A DNA stretch of 64,000 bases from Acetobacterium woodii. GTDB lineage: Bacteria > Bacillota > Clostridia > Eubacteriales > Eubacteriaceae. Both the position numbers and the translations under genes were made by a program. How positions within the stretch are numbered: position 1 is the first letter of the stretch; every line of letters starts with the position of its first letter. The notes beneath the pieces are model-generated. The model searched no databases. It saw only the letters and a program-made list of their open reading frames with translations, and had not been told where the DNA came from. The stretch spans positions 248,001 through 312,000 of the forward strand of contig JACQZP010000027.1 in NCBI GenBank assembly GCA_016213825.1, in the 5' to 3' direction. Below, piece after piece: positions 23,728 through 32,552 of this stretch.

Positions 23728-25999
23728 AAAGCGAATTCTGGCCCTGTTGTTAGGTATCGTGATCTTATTGATCTGCGGCTGTTCCGCCGCAGATGAAGCG
23801 AAGATCAGCAGTACCAGTGACTTGAACCAAGCTGGCTATATCATCGGTGTCCCTGAAGGAACCCCGCCGGAAGAAGTAGCCAAAGAGTACATGCCCAATG
23901 CGGAAATCTCTTATTTCACTCAGTTTATCGATGGGGTCGCCGCGCTTAAAAGCGGTAAGGCGACGGCGGTCATTTATGACAGCTCCGGAGTTGACCGGAT
24001 TCTGCTCAGCAATCCTGATCTGGTCAAGCTGCCGGAGGAACTGGGAAATATTGAAATCGCCACCGTGGTGGGGTTGAATAACACGGCGCTCAATGATCAA
24101 GTTAATGCTTTTATCAAACAGATCCATCAGGATGGTACTGCCGATCAAATGGTGACCCGCTGGATTGATAACATCGGTGGCGTAATGCCGGATATTCCCA
24201 AACCCCAGAACCCGGAGAAGAAGTTGACAATCATTACCAATGGCATGACGGAGCCGATGAATTATTATGAAAATGGTGAGCTCACCGGTTATGATATTGA
24301 GTTTATCAAGCGCTTTGCCAATTATGCCAACTTCGATTATGAAATTGTCACCATGGATTATGCGGCCATGATCCCGGCGCTCCAAAGCGGCAAAGGCGAT
24401 ATTATCATCTCCGACTTCTTTAAAACCGATGAACGGGGACAGGAAGTGCTTTATAGTGACGCCTATGTGATACTTCATAACAGTGTGCTGGTGCGCAAAA
24501 CGATGTATGCAGGCAATACCGAAGCTGCGACCATCAAGACCAACGACGATCTCAATGGGAAACGGGTAGGCTTCATTACCGGGATGGTTCATATAGAAGG
24601 ATTCCGCCCCAATTACGAGGCGGAGGAATATGAATTCAAAGATTTTTCATCGATGATGGAAGCATTAAAATCGGGACGGGTTGATGCGATGCTGACCAGC
24701 CAGTCCAAGGTTCAGGAAATTCTCGATAATAACCCGGATCTGGCGGCACTGCCACCTTATTATGAATTTTTCTCATCGGTTGGGGTCAGCAAGGCGAATA
24801 CCGCACTGGGCGATAAGCTGGATCCGGTCATTAAACGAATGGTTGATGATGGATCGTTTACGGCCTTGGAAACCAAATGGTTTGGCGGAGATGAAGCGGC
24901 AAAGGTGCTTACCCCGGTTAATTTGAGTGGCGGCAACGGAACCCTTGCTGTCGGGGTGCTGGGCGATGATTATCCTTTTTCCTATTATAAAGACAATGAA
25001 CTGGTCGGACTGGAAGTTGATCTGGCCCGAATTCTGGCTTCCGAATTGGGAATGGATTTAAAAGTAGACGTCATGGATTTTTCAGCAGTTATTCCGGCCG
25101 TGGCATCCGGCAAGATTGATTTGGCTTTCTCGCTGGCCTATACACCGGAACGGGCTGAGTCGATCCGCTTCTTGACACCGATGACCTCGGATAGCTCAGC
25201 GGCAATTATCAAAAACCAGGCCTATCCGCAAAATACGGCCAGTAGCGGCAATGCGATAACTGCATTTTTCGGATCCATTCAAGAGAGTTATAATAAGACT
25301 TTTATCGTCGAAGATCGCTATAAGCTGGTGTTGGAAGGGCTGTGGACAACCATTGTCATTTCAATGTTGTCGCTGTTATTCGGCAGTATGCTGGGGGCCG
25401 TGATCTGTGCTATGCGGAAGTCCCGATCAAAACTGCTATCCGGGATTGCCATTGTTTATATCCGGCTGATTCAGGGGGTGCCGATTGTTTTAACCCTGAT
25501 GATCCTCTATTATATTTTATTTGCCTCAGTGGATATTGACCCGATCCTGATTGCCGTGGTGGGTTTTTCAATTAACTTTGCCGCCTATTCGGCAGAGATC
25601 TTCCGAACGGCCATCGATGCTACCGACAAGGGCCAGCTGGAAGCGGCTTATGCTTTGGGATTTACCAAGGTATCCAGCTTTTTTAAGGTGACCCTGCCTC
25701 AGGCCTTGCGGCACATCTTGCCGATTTTCAAGGGCGAATTTATCAGCATGGTAAAAATGACCTCGGTGGTGGGTTATATTGCGATTCAGGATTTGACCAA
25801 GATGACAGATATCATCCGAAGCCGAACCTTTGACGCCTTTTTCCCGCTGTTTGTGACCGCCTTTATCTATTTTGTGATCACCTATCTGTTTATTATCGTA
25901 CTGGGCAAAATTGAAGTTCAGGTCGATCCCAAACGTCGGAAGCGGGTGGTCAAAGGGATTGTGGATCCAGAAGTGCATGATGCGGAGGTGGTGAAATGA
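23717..25999 (+). CDS. Polar amino-acid ABC transporter: several substrate-binding segments fused to a permease
   Basis: A 760-residue fusion that begins with a lipobox (LLICGC, Cys22). Three binding-protein stretches follow: a partial lobe (about 30-155), a full SBP_bac_3 domain (about 168-395, with ELTGYDIEFIKRFA and DYAAMIPALQSGKGDII) and a third stretch (about 405-500, with ELVGLEVDLARILASELGM and DFSAVIPAVASGKIDLA). The permease from about 534 has the EAA loop (EAAYALGFTKVSSFFKVTL). It resembles GlnP-type fusions, which carry tandem binding domains. The partner ATPase follows with an ATGA overlap. Confidence 0.87.
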   Translation: MASKKRILALLLGIVILLICGCSAADEAKISSTSDLNQAGYIIGVPEGTPPEEVAKEYMPNAEISYFTQFIDGVAALKSGKATAVIYDSSGVDRILLSNPDLVKLPEELGNIEIATVVGLNNTALNDQVNAFIKQIHQDGTADQMVTRWIDNIGGVMPDIPKPQNPEKKLTIITNGMTEPMNYYENGELTGYDIEFIKRFANYANFDYEIVTMDYAAMIPALQSGKGDIIISDFFKTDERGQEVLYSDAYVILHNSVLVRKTMYAGNTEAATIKTNDDLNGKRVGFITGMVHIEGFRPNYEAEEYEFKDFSSMMEALKSGRVDAMLTSQSKVQEILDNNPDLAALPPYYEFFSSVGVSKANTALGDKLDPVIKRMVDDGSFTALETKWFGGDEAAKVLTPVNLSGGNGTLAVGVLGDDYPFSYYKDNELVGLEVDLARILASELGMDLKVDVMDFSAVIPAVASGKIDLAFSLAYTPERAESIRFLTPMTSDSSAAIIKNQAYPQNTASSGNAITAFFGSIQESYNKTFIVEDRYKLVLEGLWTTIVISMLSLLFGSMLGAVICAMRKSRSKLLSGIAIVYIRLIQGVPIVLTLMILYYILFASVDIDPILIAVVGFSINFAAYSAEIFRTAIDATDKGQLEAAYALGFTKVSSFFKVTLPQALRHILPIFKGEFISMVKMTSVVGYIAIQDLTKMTDIIRSRTFDAFFPLFVTAFIYFVITYLFIIVLGKIEVQVDPKRRKRVVKGIVDPEVHDAEVVK

Positions 26000-27075
26000 T
26001 AACAATCAATGGTTTATCCAAAAGCTTCGGCGCATTAAGCGTGCTGGAGAATATCAGTACCGAGATAAAAGAGGGCGAAGTGATTTCGATCATCGGGCCA
26101 TCAGGTTGCGGAAAGTCAACCTTTCTACGCTGCATCAACTTATTGGAAACGCCGACAAACGGCGAGATCGTCATTGATGGTCAAAACATTCTAGCTAAAA
26201 ATGCTGATGTTTCCGGCCTGCGCCAGAAAATGGGCATGGTGTTTCAATCGTTCAACTTGTTTTCCCATTTGATGATTATTGAAAACCTGATGCTGGGGCC
26301 GGTGAATTTATTAAAGGTCCCCCGACAGCAGGCCTATGATGAAGGGCTTCAGTATTTAGAAATGGTTGGGCTCCGATCAAAAGCCCTGGCTTTTCCCGAT
26401 GAGTTGTCCGGCGGTCAAAAACAGCGGGCAGCCATTGCCAGAACTCTGGCCATGAAACCGGAGATTGTGCTGTTTGATGAACCCACCTCGGCCCTTGACC
26501 CCACCATGGTCAGTGAGGTGCTGGGGGTTATCCGTAAGCTGGCATCAACCGGGATGACAATGATGATCGTGACTCATGAGATGAAGTTTGCCCGGGATGT
26601 TTCCAGCCGGGTGTTCTATATGGATGAAAAGGGAATCTACGAAGATGGAACACCGGCAGAAATTTTTGACCATCCAAAGAAGGCCAAGACCCGGGCGTTT
26701 ATCCGAAAAATTTCATCCTTTGAATATACTGCGGCAGGCAGCGGCTTTGACCTCTATGAACTCAACGCCAAAATTGAAACTTTCCTCAAAAAGCAGATGT
26801 TCACCGATCGGCAGATTATGAATGTCCAGCTGGTTTGTGAGGAACTGGTATTAGCCATTCTGCTCCGGGCTTTTCCCAAAGCCAGTATCTCCTTATTGGT
26901 TGAGTATTCGGATTTAAGCGGGGAGGTCACCATTCAGGTAAGCTTTGCCGGTGTAGCCTATGAGCTGGAAAAAGCAGCGGAAAATGAAATATCATTGGCT
27001 ATCATTAATACCTATGCAAAATCGTTGGCTGTTACCAATGAAGCGGGCATCAATACGGTAAAAATAATAATATAA
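25996..27075 (+). CDS. Amino-acid ABC ATPase (GlnQ-like) with C-terminal HATPase-like domain
   Basis: Residues 1 to about 240 are a standard polar-amino-acid ATPase: Walker A GPSGCGKST, signature LSGGQKQRAAIA, Walker B IVLFDEPTSALD and switch His in IVTHEM. About 115 extra residues follow. Their pattern (FLKKQMFTDRQIMNVQLVCEELVLAILL) matches the helix and N-box of RsbW-like ATPases such as that at 22379 (FQIDLAVEELYVNI). The N-box Asn is replaced and the G boxes are poor, so this domain may bind protein rather than ATP. GlnQ proteins normally end near residue 245. Confidence 0.85.
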   Translation: MITINGLSKSFGALSVLENISTEIKEGEVISIIGPSGCGKSTFLRCINLLETPTNGEIVIDGQNILAKNADVSGLRQKMGMVFQSFNLFSHLMIIENLMLGPVNLLKVPRQQAYDEGLQYLEMVGLRSKALAFPDELSGGQKQRAAIARTLAMKPEIVLFDEPTSALDPTMVSEVLGVIRKLASTGMTMMIVTHEMKFARDVSSRVFYMDEKGIYEDGTPAEIFDHPKKAKTRAFIRKISSFEYTAAGSGFDLYELNAKIETFLKKQMFTDRQIMNVQLVCEELVLAILLRAFPKASISLLVEYSDLSGEVTIQVSFAGVAYELEKAAENEISLAIINTYAKSLAVTNEAGINTVKIII

Positions 27076-27103
27076 TTAGGAAATCATCAACGGATCATCT
27101 TCA

Positions 27104-27143
27104 CAAACGCCTCTGGGTCACTTTGCTGACTCAGAGGCGTTTG
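27104..27143 (+). terminator. Hairpin after the ABC operon
   Basis: Long stem with outer arms AAACGCCTCTG / CAGAGGCGTTT and inner arms GTCA / TGAC. It has no strong T tract, but its place 30 bp after the stop suggests a terminator. Confidence 0.65.
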
Positions 27144-27278
27144 CAGTTAAAAAAACGTCAAATTAAATCAGATTGCGCCATCAAGAAAACGGTTTCATTT
27201 CATTGGGTGATTATGATATACTGATAAAAAGGTAACGCCAAAGGTTACTCAATCGATTGATTTTAGGGGGATGATAGT

Positions 27279-30200
27279 ATGGCTAATGTGTTTTCTTCAA
27301 AGGCTTTAGAAGCTAATCTTAACGAGACCAGGGAAACCAATATCGAAATCCCGGAGGGCCAACGGTGGTTCGGCGAATTATCAAAAGACTATTGGGGGAT
27401 TCATAAGCGAACCCAGGAATTTCTGGAGGAGCTCAATCATAAATATCGGAACAATCAGTATGTCATTGAATCGTTGCAGACCATTTGTCTAGGCGATATC
27501 TGGCTGTACGATGCCCTCGAAGAGTCAGAAAAAGCCTTCGCCGTGCTGGTGGAAATCATCCAATCGGTCTTGCAGACAAAACTGAAAGACAGTCAGCGGG
27601 TTCTGCTCAGTCAGGTTCTGATCCGGTTTATGGACCGGTTGGTAAACCTTGAGAACTTTCCTAAAGCAATTATTTTTGAGTGCATCGAGGTTCTTAAAGA
27701 GGACATGGCTCAGCACGAGCTGCTCTATGTAAAAAATGCAGGCGTATTTAAAATATATTTAAATAAGGTGGTGGAATATCCTGAATTTAGTACAACGCTG
27801 GAAAAGATCACCGCCGATCTGCTCGATCACTGCATTGATTATTGGGATAGTACTTCACAAGCCGATACGTGGTTTGCTTCCCGGCAAAAACTATTTCCCC
27901 ATCTGAAACAAACAGACATTCAGGAAATTGGCCATGCTTTTTTTGAGGGCCTCAGAAATCAGAGAAAACTGGCGACAGATTGGCGTGGGCTTCAGCAACA
28001 ACTGTTTTTTAATGACATTGCCAATTATTTCCGCAGCTTTTCAGAAAAATTTCCGACCCATCTGGAGACCATCTACTATTTGTATTATCTGCTTCATTTG
28101 CCCGGAATGGCAACAATGAACGATCACCTGATCTATGACATCAACCGAAATTTAAGCAATATTTTTGATGAACTGGATTCTGAAGATATCACAGATTTTC
28201 TTAATACCATTATGGCCGAGTTTCAGGAACTCAATGACGAGCATGGCGGCACCGTGCTGGATTGTCTTCTCACCCTAGGGAAAGAGATCATTGCCAAAGG
28301 GGATGTGTCTACGATTGATTATTTCATCAAAGCACTGATCAATCTGGGTTTTAACTACCCAGGAAAATTGAGTCTCAACACCGACTGGCAGATTCTCATC
28401 GATTCCAATCATGTTAAAAACATTCGGGTGTGGCTGGAATTAATTGAAGCAGATCCCAAGGCCATGCGGGAACTGCTGGCGGCGCTGATTGTGAACCTCA
28501 AATTAGGGGGGATCTTTATTTCGGATACTGATCTTTTCCAGCGGGATATAACCAAGCTGCTTAATGGCGAAATCACCCCGGTGTATCGGGAAATCAAGCA
28601 ATTGGCCCGGATCTTTCCGGTTTATTTTAGGGAAATTGGGGCCGAGGGTGAACTGCGGGATGTGACCACGGCCATTGATGAGGCCTCCCGGCGAAAAGAC
28701 CGACTGATCCATTTTATGCGAAAGCAGATTCACATTGAAAGCAACAATACCCACATTGATTTAGCCAGAAAGATTATCAACTACTGGTATGATGGCGATA
28801 AGGGACCCCTAAAGGATGTCATCCCGCATGAAATTTTTATAGATTTAAACACCGAAAGTGAATGGTTTATCAGACCCCATCAAACCATGAAGATTCTTTG
28901 TGATGAACTTGAATCCAATCCCGAGGAACTGATGACCTTGGATATTGACGTTATCAGGGACGCATTGCAGCGGCTTCAAAATGATTCCAACCTGGATGCT
29001 AAACGAGTGATTGCGATATTCAGAGTTTATTTTTTGTTGCTGGAAAAGTACTCCTTTGAATTCGAAGATGTGCTGGCCATGCTCAGCGGTTATAGCTTTC
29101 ATATTACCGGCGACTTAACCGAGCTCAAGAAAAGCCTGAAAGATAACCAGAAAGAAGCATCAATCCGACAGATTTATGAGCTCATGAACCATCTCAAGGA
29201 AATTATCTTAGATCCGAATCAGAGTGAAGCCACCGAAAACATTTATTATAAACGGCACATTGCCGCCGATATTCCGTCTATGTACGGGCAGTATGTGGAA
29301 GCCAAGTTTGATGCGCTGGGCCTAATGTATCGGCTGGAAAGAACCGCAACTAAGCTGATGACTCAGGTCACCCAGCCTTTTAATTCGGAATATATTACCG
29401 CCAAAACCTTCCGACAGATTTACTATGTGCTGGTTTTGTTTAAGGATGGTCTGGAACTGGATGGTATCTATAATCAAGGCTTTAATTCCCATGTGGATAT
29501 GCTTAAGTTCGGGTTGGCCTCGCCCAGCTTTTCGATTCACCAGTACATTAATATTTTCCAGTTTATGGCCAATGATATTAAGCAGATCATCAGTGAATAC
29601 TTTTTTGATCTTTTTGAGCGGCCGATGAAAGCCATTATTCCCCAAGTTCTGGTCGCAAAAGAAGTCAAGATGGAAGGGGACAGCCGGAAATTTTACCATA
29701 TCGAGTCGGAAAAATTTTTGCGGGACAATCTTGCGACGGCCTTTCTGGTTCAGGATCTGGACAACTTTATCACCGATACCATCAGTGGGTTAAGAAGCAT
29801 GATGAAAAATTATTCCAGTGCCTTCATTGAAAGCATGATGACCTATGATCCCGATCTTACCTTCAGCTTACTAACTGAAAGCACCCCGGAAATTGATAAC
29901 CCGGTATTTTTAGGAGCCAAAGCCTATTTCTTAAAAAAATTGCTTACCTACGGTTTTCACGTTCCCCCGGGCTTTGTCATTACCACCGAGGTATTTCGGC
30001 ACAAGGAAACCATCGAAGGCCATCCGGACATGATGCACGATATGGATCTGCTGATTGAAAGTCACATCAGCGCCATCGAAAAGCTGACTGGTCAGGTTTT
30101 TGGAAAAGCGGATAATCCGCTGTTTTTCTCCATTCGCTCGGGTTCCTCCATTTCCCTTCCCGGGGCCATGAAAACATTTTTGAACGTCGGGATGAACGAT

Positions 30201-31367
30201 GAAATTGCTGAAGCCTACAGTAAACAAGACGGTTTTGGCTGGACCGCCTGGGATTGTTACCGACGTTTTCTCCAAAGCTGGGGAATGGCCTATGGGATCG
30301 ACCGGGATATTTTTGATCAGGTAATGCGGGAGTACAAAGAACAATGGGACGTGGATTTAAAAATCCATTTTACCCCGGATCAGATGAAACAAATTGCCTA
30401 CGGTTATAAAATGGTATTGACTGACTTTTGTATCGAAATTGAAAGCGACCCATTTCAGCAGTTAAAACAAGCCATCCGCTCGGTTTTGGATTCATGGTTC
30501 TCTGAAAGTGCCGTTTATTACCGGGATCATTTGCAGATTGCCGATGATTGGGGAACCGCTGTGGTGGTTCAAAAGATGGTTCTTGGCAACCGGTCTGCCC
30601 GATCCGGCACCGGGGTGGTCTTTACCAGCAGTCCTTTTAACGGTTGTTCCGGAATCAATTTATACGGCGATTTTGCCCTGTGCAGCCAGGGCGAAGATGT
30701 GGTTTCAGGTCTGGTCAACACCCTGCCGATCAGCGAAATGCAAAGAAAACGGGATTATCGGGACAGTAATTTGTCACTGGAATCGGGTTTTCCGAAAATT
30801 TATGCTGCTCTTGTCAACTATGCGAGACGGCTCATCGATGAGTATGGATTTGTTCACCAGGAAATTGAATTTACCTTTGAGTCAGTGAACGCCGAAGATT
30901 TATATATTCTCCAGACCCGGAACCAGAATCTGAAAAAACAGACTTCCTTTTCGACCTTTCTGCCAACTCCCAACGAGATGGAACTGGTGGGTCACGGCAT
31001 CGGCATGAGCAGCGAGGTGCTGTCAGGTCTGCTGGCCTTTGATATGGCCGATATGGAAGCCTTGAAAAAAGCTTGTCCGGATGCAAAAATCATCCTTGTC
31101 CGACCGGATACAGTACCAGATGATATCCCGTTGATTTTTGTTTGTGATGGGCTGATTACCGCCAAGGGCGGGGTCACCTCCCATGCCGCTGTGGCAGCCG
31201 CCAGCGTGGGCAAGGTTTGTATTGTAAAATGCAAGGGTCTGGAAGTCAACGACTTCAGGAAGGAATGCACCATTAATGGTCATTTTTTCAAATCCGGAGA
31301 TCCCATTTCGATCGATGGTAGTTTGGGGAATATTTATAAGGGGAATTATGAGATTGGGACGATTTAA
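27279..31367 (+). CDS. Very large PEP/pyruvate-binding domain protein (PPDK/PEP-synthase-like)
   Basis: A 1362-residue protein. From about residue 870 it matches the nucleotide-binding domain of pyruvate phosphate dikinases: FLGAKAYFLKKLLTYGFHVPPG, FSIRSGSSISLPGAMKT, MVLGNRSARSGTGVVFTSSP and EDLYILQTRNQ. A mobile phosphohistidine domain follows near 1295 (GGVTSHAAVAAASVGK). The C-terminal PEP/pyruvate barrel of PPDK is absent. The first 870 residues are predicted helical and I do not recognise them. It may transfer phosphate from ATP via His to an unknown acceptor. The ATG has TAGGGGGATG upstream. Confidence 0.85.
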   Translation: MANVFSSKALEANLNETRETNIEIPEGQRWFGELSKDYWGIHKRTQEFLEELNHKYRNNQYVIESLQTICLGDIWLYDALEESEKAFAVLVEIIQSVLQTKLKDSQRVLLSQVLIRFMDRLVNLENFPKAIIFECIEVLKEDMAQHELLYVKNAGVFKIYLNKVVEYPEFSTTLEKITADLLDHCIDYWDSTSQADTWFASRQKLFPHLKQTDIQEIGHAFFEGLRNQRKLATDWRGLQQQLFFNDIANYFRSFSEKFPTHLETIYYLYYLLHLPGMATMNDHLIYDINRNLSNIFDELDSEDITDFLNTIMAEFQELNDEHGGTVLDCLLTLGKEIIAKGDVSTIDYFIKALINLGFNYPGKLSLNTDWQILIDSNHVKNIRVWLELIEADPKAMRELLAALIVNLKLGGIFISDTDLFQRDITKLLNGEITPVYREIKQLARIFPVYFREIGAEGELRDVTTAIDEASRRKDRLIHFMRKQIHIESNNTHIDLARKIINYWYDGDKGPLKDVIPHEIFIDLNTESEWFIRPHQTMKILCDELESNPEELMTLDIDVIRDALQRLQNDSNLDAKRVIAIFRVYFLLLEKYSFEFEDVLAMLSGYSFHITGDLTELKKSLKDNQKEASIRQIYELMNHLKEIILDPNQSEATENIYYKRHIAADIPSMYGQYVEAKFDALGLMYRLERTATKLMTQVTQPFNSEYITAKTFRQIYYVLVLFKDGLELDGIYNQGFNSHVDMLKFGLASPSFSIHQYINIFQFMANDIKQIISEYFFDLFERPMKAIIPQVLVAKEVKMEGDSRKFYHIESEKFLRDNLATAFLVQDLDNFITDTISGLRSMMKNYSSAFIESMMTYDPDLTFSLLTESTPEIDNPVFLGAKAYFLKKLLTYGFHVPPGFVITTEVFRHKETIEGHPDMMHDMDLLIESHISAIEKLTGQVFGKADNPLFFSIRSGSSISLPGAMKTFLNVGMNDEIAEAYSKQDGFGWTAWDCYRRFLQSWGMAYGIDRDIFDQVMREYKEQWDVDLKIHFTPDQMKQIAYGYKMVLTDFCIEIESDPFQQLKQAIRSVLDSWFSESAVYYRDHLQIADDWGTAVVVQKMVLGNRSARSGTGVVFTSSPFNGCSGINLYGDFALCSQGEDVVSGLVNTLPISEMQRKRDYRDSNLSLESGFPKIYAALVNYARRLIDEYGFVHQEIEFTFESVNAEDLYILQTRNQNLKKQTSFSTFLPTPNEMELVGHGIGMSSEVLSGLLAFDMADMEALKKACPDAKIILVRPDTVPDDIPLIFVCDGLITAKGGVTSHAAVAAASVGKVCIVKCKGLEVNDFRKECTINGHFFKSGDPISIDGSLGNIYKGNYEIGTI

Positions 31368-31398
31368 AGCCTAGAATGGATAAATTCAAAATAGATTA

Positions 31399-31448
31399 CG
31401 ATATAACGAAAACTAACATAGATAAACAAGATAGTTTTCGTTATATCG
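31399..31448. repeat. Perfect 17-bp inverted repeat
   Basis: Arms CGATATAACGAAAACTA (31399-31415) and TAGTTTTCGTTATATCG (31432-31448) are separated by 16 bp. It lies 32 bp after the large PPDK-like gene. With no T tract it may be an operator or a weak terminator. The rest of 31368-31641 shows no gene. Confidence 0.7.
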
Positions 31449-31641
31449 AAAATTAATGTTGGGAAATAGTGTTTTATTTCGATATTATTTGTTGTTATTA
31501 AAAAATGATAGAGTTATAAGACTGTTGATAGATTAATTAGCAACTAGTGTCAATCCAACCCACTGAGTAGATAAAACTCGACGGAGCGTTGATTGAATAT
31601 CCGTTGGCAATTGGTTAAGATAGATGCATGGAGGTAAGAAA

Positions 31642-32244
31642 ATGGATTGCATTAAGGTGGGAACGCTGCTGCGGGCGCTACGAAAAGAAAAAGAAATGAC
31701 CCAAAAACAGGTCGCCGATCAGATGCACATCAGTGATAAAACAATCTCTAAATGGGAGCGCGGCTTGGGCTGTCCAGATGTATCCCTGCTGGGCGAGCTT
31801 TCGGAACTATTTGAAGTGAATATTGAAAAAATACTGTTGGGCGATTTGGAATCAAATGATCTGGAAACGGGAAATCTGAAGAAGATGAAATTTTATGTTT
31901 GTCCAAACTGCGGAAATGTGATCAGTAACACTGGAGAAGCTGATATTTCCTGTTGTGGACGCAAACTGGCAGCGTTGGTGGCCAAACCGGCAGATGAAAA
32001 ACATGCGGTCACGGTGGAAGACGCCGAGAGGGAGTACTACATTACCTTTGATCATGAAATGAGTAAAGCTCATTTTATTTCCTTTGTGGCATATGTAACA
32101 AGTGATCGGAGTTTGTTCATCAAACTGTATCCTGAACAAAATGCGTCGGCGCATCTGCCCAAAATAGTCGGCGGAAACCTGATGAAAAAGAGCAGTGGGC
32201 GATTATATTATTATTGTAGCCAGCATGGACTTTGGGTAGTGTAA
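31642..32244 (+). CDS. XRE-family regulator fused to a desulfoferrodoxin-like domain
   Basis: A 200-residue protein. Residues 5-60 are an XRE helix-turn-helix (LRALRKEKEMTQKQVADQMHI, DKTISKWERG). Residues of about 83-110 hold a zinc/iron-ribbon of desulforedoxin type (FYVCPNCGNVISN, then ISCCGRKL). Residues of about 125-195 resemble superoxide-reductase beta strands with an HEMSKAHFISFV segment like the iron-site motif. ATG 31642 is preceded by GGAGG. A redox- or iron-sensing repressor is plausible but unproven. It is followed by a DUF2087 gene and a CAT-like gene in one unit. Confidence 0.85.
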   Translation: MDCIKVGTLLRALRKEKEMTQKQVADQMHISDKTISKWERGLGCPDVSLLGELSELFEVNIEKILLGDLESNDLETGNLKKMKFYVCPNCGNVISNTGEADISCCGRKLAALVAKPADEKHAVTVEDAEREYYITFDHEMSKAHFISFVAYVTSDRSLFIKLYPEQNASAHLPKIVGGNLMKKSSGRLYYYCSQHGLWVV

Positions 32245-32256
32245 GTGGAGACAAAA

Positions 32257-32550
32257 ATGGAACAACTTAATATCAGTCAATTTCTTGATGATTCTGGGAG
32301 AATCATCCAATTATCAGAACATAGCCAGAAGCGTCGGGCGTTACTGGTATATCTGGCCGAAAAGTTCGAGCCGGATTGCAATTATACCGAACGTGAGGTC
32401 AATGAAATCTGTAGTAAATGGCATACCTTTGGGGATTATTTTTTATTGCGACGGGAACTGATTGATTATGGCTTATTGAGCCGTGAGCAGGATGGGTCCC
32501 GCTACTGGAAAACAAAAACGGACACAAGGTTAGCTGAGACAAGGAGTTAA
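32257..32550 (+). CDS. DUF2087 family protein
   Basis: A 97-residue protein with the DUF2087 pattern: KRRALLVYLAEKFEPDCNYTERE, VNEICSKWHTFGDYFLLRREL and IDYGLLSREQDGSRYW. This is a small winged-helix-like fold often found in or next to transcriptional regulators. ATG 32257 follows GTGGAG; a GTG at 32245 lacks a site. It lies between the XRE regulator and the CAT-like gene, so it is probably an accessory regulator. Confidence 0.8.
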   Translation: MEQLNISQFLDDSGRIIQLSEHSQKRRALLVYLAEKFEPDCNYTEREVNEICSKWHTFGDYFLLRRELIDYGLLSREQDGSRYWKTKTDTRLAETRS

Positions 32551-32552
32551 AA

